64,000 bases of DNA from Pholiota molesta (Eukaryota > Basidiomycota > Agaricomycetes > Agaricales > Strophariaceae). Positions 35,800 to 50,226 of the stretch are shown in pieces (the first letter of the stretch is position 1; every line of letters begins with the position of its first letter). The stretch lies in NCBI GenBank assembly GCA_014925825.1, contig JACGCK010000025.1, positions 248,001-312,000 of the forward strand. Reading direction: 5' to 3'. The notes beneath the pieces were generated by a model, which was not told where the DNA came from, made no database searches, and saw nothing but the letters and a program-made list of their open reading frames with translations. The position numbers and the translations under genes were made by a program.

Positions 35800-38700
35800 G
35801 CGCGAAGGGTTACCTGTCGAGGGAGGATAAGGTTAATGCCGTTATGTGCTGTAGTCGGCGTAAGGTGCGGCGCGTTAATGATCAAATTGGTCACTTATGA
35901 ATGACAAGAGCTCACTTGTAGGACACGCGGACCATATCGCCATTGATGAGCGAAAGTGCGGCGGATTCAAGAGCGAGCTCGGTGAGATAGAGGAAGAAGA
36001 GGAGGAGAGAGAAGAGAAGAGGAAAGAGAGCGGGATGAGGGAAAGGGAGAGATAATCCGTAGCCTTATATATGTCTTTGGTAGCTGTGTACGTACATAGA
36101 ATGAAAATGTGACATTGGAAACATTTCGTCCAGGGACCGCGTACGCTAAGCGAATATCAATCCGCGTCTCCTCCCCGTTTTCTCGTCAGCGTCCGTTGCT
36201 TATCATTGCCCGTGTCTGTAGACCATACCAGTTATCAATAGATAACTCATAGCCAATTTTATTATGACTAGAATACAGAAAAGCGAGCTGTTTATCATGT
36301 TTTATTCGTTATTGAGGATGAAGTCCATGTTTCCAGAAATTCCACTTTTCACAATTGCGAATCTCGTCCGCACAGCGGCCAAGTATACTCGCTACCAACC
36401 CGACCAACAGTTCTTGACCCAGTAGGACATATTCCCATGTCGTAAAACTACTGGGAAATGCACTATATTGCTTCTTTCATGCATTGCCCGAACTAAGCAT
36501 CCAGGAAATGCATCGATTTGCAGGCGGAAAGTTGAAGCGCGCTTCTTCGCTGGTAACGCACCCGAGAAGACCTTGATGGCATTAGTAACGGCCTTCTACG
36601 TGGTTTTTTCAGGTCCCGTGCGATGCCCAATGGGCTGGAAATGCGAAACGGGGTGGGAGGGAGAGGTCATGCTCGGTACAGGTATCCTTGCCTGCCCCAA
36701 TCTGACCACTTCTGGTGTCCGATAGAGTCGCATTCGGGCTACGTATTACCATACGTTTTAGGCTCCCGGATGGAATTGAGACGGACGCGCTTTGCAAACT
36801 CTGAGATTCAATTGATTGCATCTTGATTTCTGTCGTCTCGTACATCCCGCCGCATCGCGGTTGTAGCGATCAGAAAAATGTGAGTACTATAGACATGTAT
36901 GCCCTGCCATAAGTTGGATACATTTAAGAATCAAATGGCGGATTGGGCGAGGAGGAAGGCATTGTGATCAAAGTGCTAAATATATGAATGCCCGTCTCTG
37001 TTGAACTGGAATAGAAAATTCAATTCGTAGGCAATTGTATACAGCTAACAATAACTACGGCTGCCTTTTATGTGTACTCAAATGTGCGCAATCTTGTGAG
37101 CATGTGGATTGCGCCATATTCAGCACGGGCGCCTAAAACAGTGGCACGATTCGCACGGCGCTTGGCCTCATTCGTGCGCGGCAATAAGCTACCAACGGTG
37201 TCTAAAAGGAAGCGTCCCTCCTATTCAACCGTAATGACAATGACCAGCTGAACTGAGACCGTGCAAACACAGGAACTATTCCATTACTTACTGTAGTGCA
37301 AAATGTTGAACTTGCAATGGCCTAAATTACTTGCTCGGTACTCATTTTTCAATGGAATATTCCTCATTGCAAAAGAGAAAGCGGTTGAAAGAGACCGTTG
37401 CTTTTGCTACAGACGCAGAAGAGGATTCCGGAAGGTGATATTGAGCAATGACCGAACACGCATCAGTGGCACAGATGATGTCATTTTCCGGCCAATCGCC
37501 CGGTACCTTGCGCGCGGATGCTCAATGTCAATCTAAGTACGTGATATCTAGGTACTTTCTTGCAGTTCATTCTCTCCCCAGAAATTAGAATCTATGCAAA
37601 TAGATAGGCCACACCCATTGGGTGTGTTGTAATTCGAATGGGATACAAATGATGTTATAACTTTATTAAGCCGCTCGCAACGCTTCAACCTTGCGGGTAC
37701 AATCACCCAAAGTATACCGCACCCTTATGCGTCCCACGCGAGGCGCGTTGTTCACCGTTAGTCATTCCAAATTTGAAATTGTGAGTGACGAGAGGTAGCT
37801 TTTCGGGTGAGGTCGCGACGGGTGTGATCCTCAAGGGCGAGAAGAAGTTACAAAATTTCCGCTGGTTGCTACAAATAAAAACTGTGTACACGCCGTATCT
37901 TTTCTCCGAAATGCGAAATCTTGGCAATTTATTTGGCAACCACATAGCTTAAACGTTGATGAAATTAGATGATATTGCCACTCGCAATGCTTCCATCTTG
38001 CGCAGAATTACGTCTGCCGTACATAGCTTAAATTTTGATGACATTGTCGCTCGCAATACTTCAACCCTGCCATAGCTATTGTAATGGATTCTGTTTTCAG
38101 TAGCAAAGATCTCATTGGAATATACACAAGAAATATTGTTTGCCGGGCAAGTAGCAGTGCGAGATACTCGTTTAGGATATATTCCGTCACTAGTAATATA
38201 TTGCCAATGCTTCTGATGACGTTAGCAGAAAGAAGCGGTGTTTTTTAGATTTACGGCGGTGATTTGGGGATGGAGGCGACGATGTGGATTCCATTATGTA
38301 CTTGGCTTTTTGTTGTGTCCGTGAATACCGTGCATGGTTGTTGAATTTAGTGGCCTGATCGGATCCGATTCAGTGATATTGAAGCAGCTAGAAGGAATTC
38401 TAGTTACATTTGGGTGGTATTACAGGATTATGTATAAGGGAAGATTTTCTAATCTTGGAGATGATTCATGAATAATATGGAATGAGATGCAGATGGTTTG
38501 TGAAGGTCTAACTCAGAGAATTATAAAGAAAAGAAATATATTGCAGTGGATAAAATGTTATCAAGATAAAAAAGCAAGGAATAGAAGGCTCGGGCAGGAC
38601 ATGAGTACAGAGTGACGAGGAAGGTTTATCCCTGAGCGGTGACCGGTGACCGGTGATTTTGCAGGGGTCGGGACCAGTAACAGTAGTTTGAGTCTAAGTA

Positions 38701-40452
38701 TTATGCCTCTGGATTTGCCGTGTATTCGTGATCGGAGAAATGGTGATGGAGACGTGGAAGAATTGGTCCGGCTTGGCCTTCTAGGAGTATAAAGGCTAGA
38801 AATTTTTGGACAAGATGCGCACCATTCTAGCCTGTCCTAATGCTACATTATATTCCTATTCTCTGACCACAGTGTGCTGCTACCCAGGTGTCACCATATC
38901 CTAGTAAGTACCTCTGTCACATATTTTGTTTTCCAAAGAACGCAAACTGATCGAAGTTATCTCTAGCTTTGATCCTAATCTCCAAATTAGCGCCCGTGCA
39001 TAGCAGAAGGCTAGCTTCTCTGGACTACATCGGTCGGTCCCAGTTCTAATTTGATTTTCGAGTTCCCGCGGCTGATGAGATCAATCTTCCATGCAGCAGC
39101 CGCCTTGAGTCCTTTTAGCGCCTGTGCATAGCAGAAGATTAGCTTCTGGTTGCACACACATGGGTCAGTCCCCAGTCTTATTCGATTTTCGGAGTTCCCG
39201 CCGGCGGCCGCTGACGACATTAACCTTCCATGCAGTGGCCTTTAGCACCCGTGCATAGCAGAAGGTTCGCTTCTGGTTGCACACATCCACATGTCAATCA
39301 CATAGGTCAGTCCCCAACTCTAATTTGATTTTCTGAGTTCCCGCGGCTGACGACATTAACCTTTCACGCAGCAGCCTTATGATTCAAATAGTATGTGATG
39401 GATTTGAATGTATCATGTCGTTATAGCACTAATTGGGTGGCTCCTGTTTTAATTCGACTTTTGGAATTCCCGCGAGCAACACAGACTGATATGGTATGTG
39501 ATAGCTGAATATGCTATGTTGTTGCTAGCTCAAATTCTAATTAGATTTTTGGATTTCCGGCGAGCAATGTTACAGGCTTGCATTCCCAGTGTACGTGTTT
39601 TTACTTTAGTGAAATATCACAGCCTTATTATATTCAAATCAGATCTTTGGGTTTCCTGCAAGATCACCCTCCAGTTCCATCAGGAACAATGCTTGTCCCG
39701 CCACGTTGGAGGGTTCAAACTGATTTATTTTTCACTGAACACGACGATACCGCCGGCATTGCAGAAACCACACCATCACCCTCGGATCAAACATCCCCAA
39801 GACCTTGCTGTTCTACCATCACATCTTAGTGGTCAGTGATTTATGTTGGAATGATAGAAAATGGTCTGATTTGATTTTTGCCTTGCAGATAAAATCCATG
39901 AATTCTGAGTTTGAGGAGATTTTGCTTGCTTGGTGAACCGTGAGATTAGCGGAAATGACGAATAGGGTTTAAGTACTGCACACAGGATTCACTTGCTCGC
40001 ACAAAGGGCATGAACTCGGGTGCACAGTAAGTTGTTCATTTTCCCATTTCATTGCAAGTTGTCTAATTGGAGTCACAGAGTATGCAGTTGCGAGTCGCGC
40101 CGCGGCCTTGCCACACACACCACACCGAAATGCGACTGACTGCACTGAATCCTCATGGTGAGACAAACAGTTTCATTTCATTGCAACCTATCTAATCATA
40201 TGTATGTAGAGGTGCTGGGGACAGGTGAGTACACATGTAGGTAAGTAGATAGATGCGGGGTGCCGGTAGCCTTGCCCTTCGGGGTGGGCTAACCTCTGCG
40301 CGCATTGTACCAGAACCCGACTGGACGTTGTGACCTACGCTCATTTTGAAAAACTTACCCCCGTTTAGGCAATTTTATCACTCAAAATCGCAGTTTTCAC
40401 CTAGGATTCACACCAAAATCAGCCAGAATTCACACCGAAAATATCAATGGAC

Positions 40453-41677
40453 TCATCCAGCAACAGCCGCTCGTGCGCGTGCGAGCAGAGCTGCTACCAA
40501 TCCGTGAGGGTCGTCTACTTGCACATGCGCATCGACCACGTCGCCCGCTTCGACGCCAAGTTCGTCAAGGCCAGCGGTCTGCACTGCAGCGAGTTTTCGG
40601 GTATCAGGTGCAAAGATGAGCGCGATAGTCACCCGATGGGGTGGCGAAGGCGGGGGCATGTCGATCTTGTATGTCAGTTGAAGCTCGTTCTCTGACACAG
40701 AATGGGACTCTTCTAGATTGTTAATTGACCGATGCAGCGCCAGCGAAGCCGAGTACCTATGGCGAATGAGCATGGAAAAGGAGGGGAAAATAAAATACCC
40801 ACCAGTCATAGAGAGGTACGAGCCTGCTATCGTCCTCTTCGAGTTGCGCTGATTTGACGGCCTTTTCCGCTTCTGCAGCCTCCAGCCGAAGATTCTCCAC
40901 GTCCAGCGCGCCTGACTTGACGCGTCCCTTCTCGGCCTTGGCCTTCTGTTTAATGGCTTGCACCTGATCATTCAGAGTCTGCATTTCGTCAACCTGATCT
41001 TGGAGTTTCTGTTCTGCCAGGGGAATTGTAAGTCGCGGCCGGGGATGGGTTTGCCGTAGAAGTAGGAGGGCTGTCCGGGCATCAATGATTTTTTGGGAGA
41101 GAAGAGCAGCGCGATCGGTGGCTTGTTTGACGCGTTGATAATCTAGATAGAGTGTGAGACGTTAGTTCCTGGCTATGTGCTCGGGTGCGCACCTTCCTCG
41201 ACCATGGGTCCTAGCAGCCTGATGTTGTTCTGCACCTCTGCCAGTTTGCCCTTCGCAACCTTCAGCTTCTCTTTCTTCTCTTCGTTTACTTGAGCGAGCT
41301 CCTTGTTCTCTTCAGCGGTAACGATAGGAGCATCATCGATATCGCTAACAATGGACTTGACGTATTTATCTTTCGCGTTCTGCTCGAGATATTGGAACTT
41401 GAGTTTCCGCAGATATGCCTGCATGAAAGATTAGATAATATGTAAGCACATTAAGAGCACCACGTACTATCTGGTCCGCGACTTCCATGGCAATGATAGC
41501 TGGGTCTTTTGACTTGACATTGTCTTCGTCTTCGTCGTCCACCCGATGGGCGTCCAGTTCCGAGACTTTGTTTACTAGTTGAAGGTCGGCATTCTCGAAT
41601 CGTGCTTGCAGCGCTTTGGCTGTCTCAACATTCTTCCCGTGCTCTATGTGTTCTAGAGAGAGTCTCCCGGTAGACAT
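40453..41677 (-). CDS. Coiled-coil kinetochore protein, Sos7-like, 359 aa (unit 3 copy)
   Basis: Exons at 41468-41677, 41193-41418, 40803-41142 and 40453-40756 lie at the same offset (16756) as every exon of the unit 1 copy, and the frame is open throughout. The predicted protein matches the unit 1 product wherever I compared them. Upstream, one extra T near 41694 is the main difference in the promoter region. Confidence 0.72.
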
Positions 41678-41921
41678 GGCTCGACTGGATCGTTTGAGTT
41701 TTCTCAGTCTGGTGTCTGGATTCTGGTGCAAGATTGAGCTAGGATTGAGCTGAAGATGAGCGTGACGACGTTTACTTGACGCGCCGAAGAGCACGTGATC
41801 GTCTGGACATTGTCACAACCATCATAGGGGCTTGTGACATATTCTGGACGGAGCAACCACCATCACCCACACTACACCAGGCCTGTACCACGCCATAGAG
41901 TCCCAAGATACTCTGATAAGG

Positions 41922-44186
41922 ACGCTCTGGTCTTGACTTTGCAGACACAACCTCCGCTTCCGTGCCTCCGTCTCCCGTTCCGTTCCGTCCTGCTCTCTGC
42001 GTCTCCGTCTCCGCGTCTCCGCATCCCGCGTCCCGAGCCCCCGTCCACTCCCGCCTACGCGCCCCAGGACGCGCTCGGAAACTCACCAACGCAAGAACGA
42101 CGACTATGGCCACCCCTACCACGCCAACGGGGTCTTGCCCGTGCGCGATCGCGATCATCTTACCAGGTCCCTCTGCGATGCGATGTGCGCCGAATAACTA
42201 ACCTCACCTCTGTCACCAACCTCGGAACGTCGCAACCACGCAACATCAACCGCCCAGGGCACGACAGCCCGCACACCCAGCGACGGAGGCACAACATCGA
42301 CGCGTCGGGTCGTACAACGATATCGCTACCGCAACCTCGTTACCGTCGTGCTCAACTTACCAGTGGCAGCAGCACCTCCAGAGCCGTATGCATACTACTA
42401 CGGACGGAACTTGATGCGCCGGCGAGCGCGAGGAGGGGATCTAGACGACGTCGGGATCGTGGTCATTATCGCGCAGCTTCCAGGTACGTGGATCTCGTTA
42501 CCTCCTCTCAGCATCGCGCTCACAGCAGTGAGGTAGGCAACACTGCGGCGCCGCGACGACAACACCACGGACAACGGAATACACGGACACCGGAGCATAG
42601 CCAGCAACGTGGCGACGACACTGCGATATGGATGGGCGACTCACGCCATGGTTTGGACGCCAACGGCTCGTCTCGCGAGGGTGTTGGGCAGACCTGCACG
42701 ATAGACGGACACCGGAGCATAGTCAGCAATGGCAGCACGGCGCTGGGATACGAATGGGCGACTCACGGCATGGCTTGGACAATAACGGCCTGTCTCGCGA
42801 GGGACGAGAGTACCGGCGCAGCTGCAAGAAAATGTCAGTGAGCGCTCATTGCCTTCGCCGTATAGGTATTACTCACAGGGTTATAGCCCCGGCGCCGCCT
42901 TTCGTACAGCGCCGCGCCGCGGGATCTCGAGGAGCTACGGACAAGCCGCTGCAACACACGGCAGCCCGGAGGGATCGAAACACGGTCAACAACGCGACGA
43001 TCGCCTTCGAGGGCGGCCTACCAGATGCGGAATGAGGATGGAGATCTGCGCGGGCGCGGCGCAGCGCGAGGGTGTCAGTAAGTGCAGTGCCGATGTGATC
43101 GTGCAGGAATGACTTACTGCCACGCGCGCCGGCCTTCTTGCAGCACCCAGACGAGTGCGCGGAGGGCCTGCGGATGGCGCCTCGTCCTGGCCGATGAACG
43201 ACAACGCATCGACTCGGCAGTCGAACGTCCGCCGCGAGGCAAACCGGCGTCTGCAACACAAGCGCGATACCCGAACGCCGGCGCAGAGTCAGCAACAAAA
43301 AACGCGATGTTGGGATACGGGATGCGCGGCTCACGGCGTGGCTCGGACGATAACCGCTCGACTCGCGAGGAGACGGTGTGCGGCTGTGGGAAACCCTCAG
43401 TGAGCGCGAGTTGCCTTTGCCGTATATACGTTACTCACTGCTTGAGGACAGTAGCGCCGCCTTTCGTTCAGGGACAAGCTCTAGGCGTTACGGACAAGCC
43501 ACTGCGGCTCACGGCAGCGCGGATGAATCGAAACGCGAGTCAGCAACGCGACGATCTTCGAGGAGATGGCCAAGGCAGGAGATTCGCGAAGGTGGGCATC
43601 AGTGCGGATGGCGGTGAGGAACTACTCACCTGCGTTAGGCCTGAAGCCCTTGTGCGGCATGCAGACGCGTTTGCGAAGGACGTGGCCCCTCGTCCTGGCC
43701 CCTGAACGACGATGCGAACGGCTCGGCTCGGTCCTGAAGAGTCGCCCCCATCTGTTCCATTTACGAACAAGGTCGACGCGTCAACGACAACAAGCGCAAG
43801 GCCGATGGGATGGATGCGCGCACAGGGCGTGCGGGATGGCGCCTCATCCACGATGCGAACGGCTCCGCTCGGTCTCTGCACCATTGCTCGCTTACCGGCG
43901 AGGAGGACGACAGTAGGCGGAAGGCCTCGGTTGGGATGCATGCGAGGACGGCAGGCATCCTTGCTGCCTCGGGATACGGATGAGCACGCCCATCAGCACA
44001 TCCATAGCCTCGACTTACCCTGGGTTTATCCAGCACCGAAACTCGCTGCGCCAGTCGCGCACCCGCACGGCGCCGGCGTATCGCGCATGATCGGCGACGA
44101 CGACAGGGCTTGCAGGCGCTATGCGTAGCGGTAAGCGCATCACCGCTGCAGAGGCGAGCAGCTACCTGCAGACTATGCGTGCGTGA
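41922..44186 (+). other. GC-rich repeat locus (unit 4)
   Basis: Near-identical to the unit 2 copy, with one base missing near 42985 (CACGGTCAAC against CACGGGTCAAC), which shifts the local frames. Coding potential is uncertain. Confidence 0.4.
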
Positions 44187-47100
44187 GCGCGAAGGGTTAC
44201 CTGTCGAGGGAGGATAAGGTTAATGCCGTTATGTGCTGTAGTCGGCGTAAGGTGCGGCGCGTTAATGATCAAATTGGTCACTTATGAATGACAAGAGCTC
44301 ACTTGTAGGACACGCGGACCATATCGCCATTGATGAGCGAAAGTGCGGCGGATTCAAGAGCGAGCTCGGTGAGATAGAGGAAGAAGAGGAGGAGAGGAGA
44401 GAAGAGAAGAGGAAAGGAGAGCGGGATGAGGGAAAGGGAGAGATAATCCGTAGCCTTATATATGTCTTTGGTAGCTGTGTACGTACATAGAATGAAAATG
44501 GTGACATTGGAAACATTTCGTCCAGGGACCGCGTACGCTAAGCGAATATCAATCCGCGTCTCCTCCCCCGTTTTCTCGTCAGCGTCCGTTGCTTATCATT
44601 GCCCGTGTCTGTAGACCATACCAGTTATCAATAGATAACTCATAGCCCAATTTTATTATGACTAGAATACAGAAAAGCGAGCTGTTTATCATGTTTTATT
44701 CGTTATTGAGGATGAAGTCCATGTTTCCAGAAATTCCACCTTTTCACAATTGCGAATCTCGTCCGCACAGCGGCCAAGTATACTCGCTACCAACCCGACC
44801 AACAGTTCTTGACCCAGTAGGACATATTCCCATGTCGTAAAACTACTGGGAAATGGCACTATATTGCTTCTTTCATGCATTGCCCCGAACCTAAGCATCC
44901 AGGAAATGCATCGATTTGCAGGCGGAAAGTTGAAGCGCGCTTCTTCGCTGGTAACGCACCCGAGAAGACCCTTGATGGCATTAGTAACGGCCTTCTACGT
45001 GGTTTTTTTCAGGTCCCCGTGCGATGCCCAATGGGCTGGAAATGCGAAACGGGGTGGGAGGAGAGGTCATGTTCGGTACAGGTATCCTTGCCTGCCCCAA
45101 TCTGACCACTTCTGGTGTCCGATAGATCGCATTCGGGCTACGTATTACCATACGTTTTAGGCTCCCGGATGGAATTGAGACGGACGCGCTTTGCAAACTC
45201 TGAGATTCAATTGATTGCATCTTGATTTCTGTCGTCTCGTACATCCCGCTGCATCGCGGTTGTAGCGATCAGAAAAAGTGTGAGTACTATAGACATGTAT
45301 GCCCTGCCATAAGTTGGATACATTTAAGAATCAAATGGCGGATTGGGCGAGGAGGAAGGCATTGTGATCAAAGTGCTAAATATATGAATGCCCGTCTCTG
45401 TTGAACTGGAATAGAAAATTCAATTCGTAGGCAATTGTATACAGCTAACAATAACTACGGCTGCCTTCTTATGTGTACTCAAATGTGCGCAATCTTGTGA
45501 GCATGTGGATTGCGCCATATTCAGCACGGGCGCCTAAAACAGTGGCACGATTCGCACGGCGCTTGGCCTCATTCGTGCGCGGCAATAAGCTACCAACGGT
45601 GTCTAAAAGGAAGCGTCCCTCCTATTCAACCGTAATGACAATGACCAGCTGAACTGAGACCGTGCAAACACAGGAACTATTCCATTACTTACTGTAGTGC
45701 AAAATGTTGAACTTGCAATGGCCTAAATTACTTGCTCGGTACTCATTTTTCAATGGAATATTCCTCATTGCAAAAGAGAAAGCGGTTGAAAGAGACCGTT
45801 GCTTTTGCTACAAGACGCAGAAGAGGATTCCGGAAGGTGATATTGAGCAATGACCGAACACGCATCAGTGGCACAGATGATGTCATTTCCGGCCAATCGC
45901 CCGGTACCTTGCGCGCGGATGCTCAATGTCAATCTAAGTACGTGATATCTAGGTACTTTCTTGCAGTTCATTCTCTCCCCAGAAATTAGAATCTATGCAA
46001 ATAGATAGGCCACACCCATTGGGTGTGTTGTAATTCGAATGGGATACAAATGATGTTATAACTTTTATTAAGCCGCTCGCAACGCTTCAACCTTGCGGGT
46101 ACAATCACCCAAAGTATACCGCACCCTTATGCGTCCCACGCGAGGCGCGTTGTTCACCGTTAGTCATTCCAAATTTGAAATTGTGAGTGACGAGAGGTAG
46201 CTTTTCGGGTGAGGTCGCGACGGGTGTGATCCTCAAGGGCGAGAAGAAGTTACAAAATTTCCGCTGGTTGCTACAAATAAAAACTGTGTACACGCCGTAT
46301 CTTTTCTCCGAAATGCGAAATCTTGGCAATTTATTTGGCAACCACATAGCTTAAACGTTGATGAAATTAGATGATATTGCCACTCGCAATGCTTCCATCT
46401 TGCGCAGAATTACGTCTGCCGTACATAGCTTAAATTTTGATGACATTGTCGCTCGCAATACTTCAACCCTGCATAGCTATTGTAATGGATTCTGTTTTCA
46501 GTAGCAAAGATCTCATTGGAATATACACAAGAAATATTGTTTGCCGGGCAAGTAGCAGTGCGAGATACTCGTTTAGGATATATTCCGTCACTAGTAATAT
46601 ATTGCCAATGCTTCTGATGACGTTAGCAGAAAGAAGCGGTGTTTTTTAGATTTACGGCGGTGATTTGGGGATGGAGGCGACGATGTGGATTCCATTATGT
46701 ACTTGGCTTTTTGTTGTGTCCGTGAATACCGTGCATGGTTGTTGAATTTAGTGGCCTGATCGGATCCGATTCAGTGATATTGAAGCAGCTAGAAGGAATT
46801 CTAGTTACATTTGGGTGGTATTACAGGATTATGTATAAGGGAAGATTTTCTAATCTTGGAGATGATTCATGAATAATATGGAATGAGATGCAGATGGTTT
46901 GTGGAAGGTCTAACTCAGAGAATTATAAAGAAAAGAAATATATTGCAGTGGATAAAATGTTATCAAGATAAAAAAAGCAAGGAATAGAAGGCTCGGGCAG
47001 GACATGAGTACAGAGTGACGAGGAAGGTTTATCCCTGAGCGGTGACCGGTGACCGGTGATTTTGCAGGGGTCGGGACCAGTAACAGTAGTTTGAGTCTAA

Positions 47101-48856
47101 GTATTATGCCTCTGGATTTGCCGTGTATTCGTGATCGGAGAAATGGTGATGGAGACGTGGAAGAATTGGTCCGGCTTGGCCTTCTAGGAGTATAAAGGCT
47201 AGAAATTTTTGGACAAGATGCGCACCATTCTAGCCTGTCCTAATGCTACATTATATTCCTATTCTCTGACCACAGTGTGCTGCTACCCAGGTGTCACCAT
47301 ATCCTAGTAAGTACCTCTGTCACATATTTTGTTTTCCAAAGAACGCAAACTGATCGAAGTTATCTCTAGCTTTGATCCTAATCTCCAAATTAGCGCCCGT
47401 GCATAGCAGAAGGCTAGCTTCTCTGGACTACATCGGTCGGTCCCAGTTCTAATTTGATTTTCGAGTTCCCGCGGCTGATGAGATCAATCTTCCATGCAGC
47501 AGCCGCCTTGAGTCCTTTTAGCGCCTGTGCATAGCAGAAGATTAGCTTCTGGTTGCACACACATGGGTCAGTCCCCAGTCTTAATTCGATTTTCGGAGTT
47601 CCCGCCGGCGGCCGCTGACGACATTAACCTTCCATGCAGTGGCCTTTAGCACCCGTGCATAGCAGAAGGTTCGCTTCTGGTTGCACACATCCACATGTCA
47701 ATCACATAGGTCAGTCCCCAACTCTAATTTGATTTTCTGAGTTCCCGCGGCTGACGACATTAACCTTTCACGCAGCAGCCTTATGATTCAAATAGTATGT
47801 GATGGATTTGAATGTATCATGTCGTTATAGCACTAATTGGGTGGCTCCTGTTTTAATTCGACTTTTGGAATTCCCGCGAGCAACACAGACTGATATGGTA
47901 TGTGATAGCTGAATATGCTATGTTGTTGCTAGCTCAAATTCTAATTAGATTTTTGGATTTCCGGCGAGCAATGTTACAGGCTTGCATTCCCAGTGTACGT
48001 GTTTTTACTTTAGTGAAATATCACAGCCTTATTATATTCAAATCAGATCTTTGGGTTTCCTGCAAGATCACCCTCCAGTTCCATCAGGAACAATGCTTGT
48101 CCCGCCACGTTGGAGGGTTCAAACTGATTTATTTTTCACTGAACACGACGATACCGCCGGCATTGCAGAAACCACACCATCACCCTCGGATCAAACATCC
48201 CCAAGACCTTGCTGTTCTACCATCACATCTTAGTGGTCAGTGATTTATGTTGGAATGATAGAAAATGGTCTGATTTGATTTTTGCCTTGCAGATAAAATC
48301 CATGAATTCTGAGTTTGAGGAGATTTTGCTTGCTTGGTGAACCGTGAGATTAGCGGAAATGACGAATAGGGTTTAAGTACTGCACACAGGATTCACTTGC
48401 TCGCACAAAGGGCATGAACTCGGGTGCACAGTAAGTTGTTCATTTTCCCATTTCATTGCAAGTTGTCTAATTGGAGTCACAGAGTATGCAGTTGCGAGTC
48501 GCGCCGCGGCCTTGCCACACACACCACACCGAAATGCGACTGACTGCACTGAATCCTCATGGTGAGACAAACAGTTTCATTTCATTGCAACCTATCTAAT
48601 CATATGTATGTAGAGGTGCTGGGGACAGGTGAGTACACATGTAGGTAAGTAGATAGATGCGGGGTGCCGGTAGCCTTGCCCTTCGGGGTGGGCTAACCTC
48701 TGCGCGCATTGTACCAGAACCCGACTGGACGTTGTGACCTACGCTCATTTTGAAAAACTTACCCCCGTTTAGGCAATTTTATCACTCAAAATCGCAGTTT
48801 TCACCTAGGATTCACACCAAAATCAGCCAGAATTCACACCGAAAACATCAATGGAC

Positions 48857-50085
48857 TCATCCAGCAACAGCCGCTCGTGCGCGTGCGAGCAGAGCTGCTA
48901 CCAATCCGTGAGGGTCGTCTACTTGCACATGCGCATCGACCACGTCGCCCGCTTCGACGCCAAGTTCGTCAAGGCCAGCGGTCTGCACTGCAGCGAGTTT
49001 TCGGGTATCAGGTGCAAAGATGAGCGCGATAGTCACCCGATGGGGTGGCGAAGGCGGGGGCATGTCGATCTTGTATGTCAGTTGAAGCTCATTCTCTGAC
49101 ACAGAATGGGACTCTTCTAGATTGTTAATTGACCGATGCAGCGCCAGCGAAGCCGAATACCTATGGTAAATCACGCTTAAGAGAGTGGAAAAGGATGGGA
49201 AATAAATACCCACCAGTCATAGAGAGGTACGAGCCTGCTATCGTCCTCTTCGAGTTGCGCTGATTTGACGGCCTTTTCCGCTTCTGCAGCCTCCAGCCGA
49301 AGATTCTCCACGTCCAGCGCGCCTGACTTGACGCGTCCCTTCTCGGCCTTGGCCTTCTGTTTAATGGCTTGCACCTGATCATTCAGAGTCTGCATTTCGT
49401 CGACCTGATCTTGGAGTTTCTGTTCTGCCAGGGGAATTGTAAGTCGCGGCCGGGGATGGGTTTGCCGTAGAAGTAGGAGGGCTGTCCGGGCATCAATGAT
49501 TTTTTGGGAGAGAAGGGCAGCGCGATCGGTGGCTTGTTTGACGCGTTGATAATCTAGATAGCGTTAGTTCCTGATGATGCACTCTGAATAGCGAGGATGC
49601 GCACCTTCCTCGACCATGGGTCCTAGCAGCCTGATGTTGTTCTGCACCTCTGCCAGTTTGCCCTTCGCAACCTTCAGCTTCTCTTTCTTCTCTTCGTTTA
49701 CTTGAGCGAGCTCCTTGTTCTCTTCAGCGGTAACGATAGGCGCATCGTCGATATCGCTAACAATGGACTTGACGTATTTATCTTTCGCGTTCTGCTCGAG
49801 ATATTGGAACTTGAGTTTCCGCAGATATGCCTGCATGGAAAGATAGATAATGTAGCACATACTGTAAGATACCACGTACTATCTGGTCCGCGACTTCCAT
49901 GGCAATAATGCTGGGTCTTTTGACTTGACATCGTCTTCGTCTTCTCGTCTACCCGATGGCGTCCAGTTCCGAGACTTTGTTTACTAGTTGAAGATCAGCA
50001 TTCTCGAATCGTGCTTGCAGGGCTTTGGCTGTCTCGACATTCTTCCCGTGCTCTATGTGTTCTAGAGAGAGTCTCCCGGTGACAT
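48857..50085 (-). pseudogene. Sos7-like kinetochore gene, diverged copy with frame breaks (unit 4)
   Basis: Exons 2-4 are close to the other copies, but the introns and upstream region differ clearly: the intron near 49150-49205 and the one near 49558-49600 have different sequence. Exon 1 carries several one-base losses: one just after the ATG (CATGTCACC against CATGTCTACC), and others near 49905, 49945 and 49955 that bring in a stop. Exons more conserved than introns suggest this was a functional older copy. Whether the breaks are real or read errors decides whether it is still a gene. Confidence 0.6.
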
Positions 50086-50226
50086 GGCTGGACAGGATGT
50101 TGGCGTTCTGGTGCAAGATGAGCCTGAGACGTGACCGACGTTTACTCGACGCGCCGAGAACACGTGATCGTCTGGACATTGTCACAACCATAGGGGCTTG
50201 TGACATACCCGGACAGGAGCAACCAC

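Larger units (their letters stand above)
33481..41860 (+). repeat. Tandem array unit 3 (8380 bp)
   Basis: The first 1.7 kb match units 2 and 4 exactly in the parts I compared. Single-base deletions then appear between about 35.18 and 39.2 kb, and the last 2.6 kb, including the kinetochore-like gene, are clean and keep an open frame. Offsets to unit 1 are constant (16756 bp) across the gene. Confidence 0.95.
41861..50226 (+). repeat. Tandem array unit 4, diverged at its outer end
   Basis: Up to about 49.1 kb it is nearly identical to units 2 and 3. From about 49.15 kb to 50.23 kb it carries many substitutions and length changes, strongest in the introns and upstream region of the kinetochore-like gene, while exon sequence stays close. 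This is expected at the edge of an array where the last copy escapes homogenisation. Confidence 0.93.
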
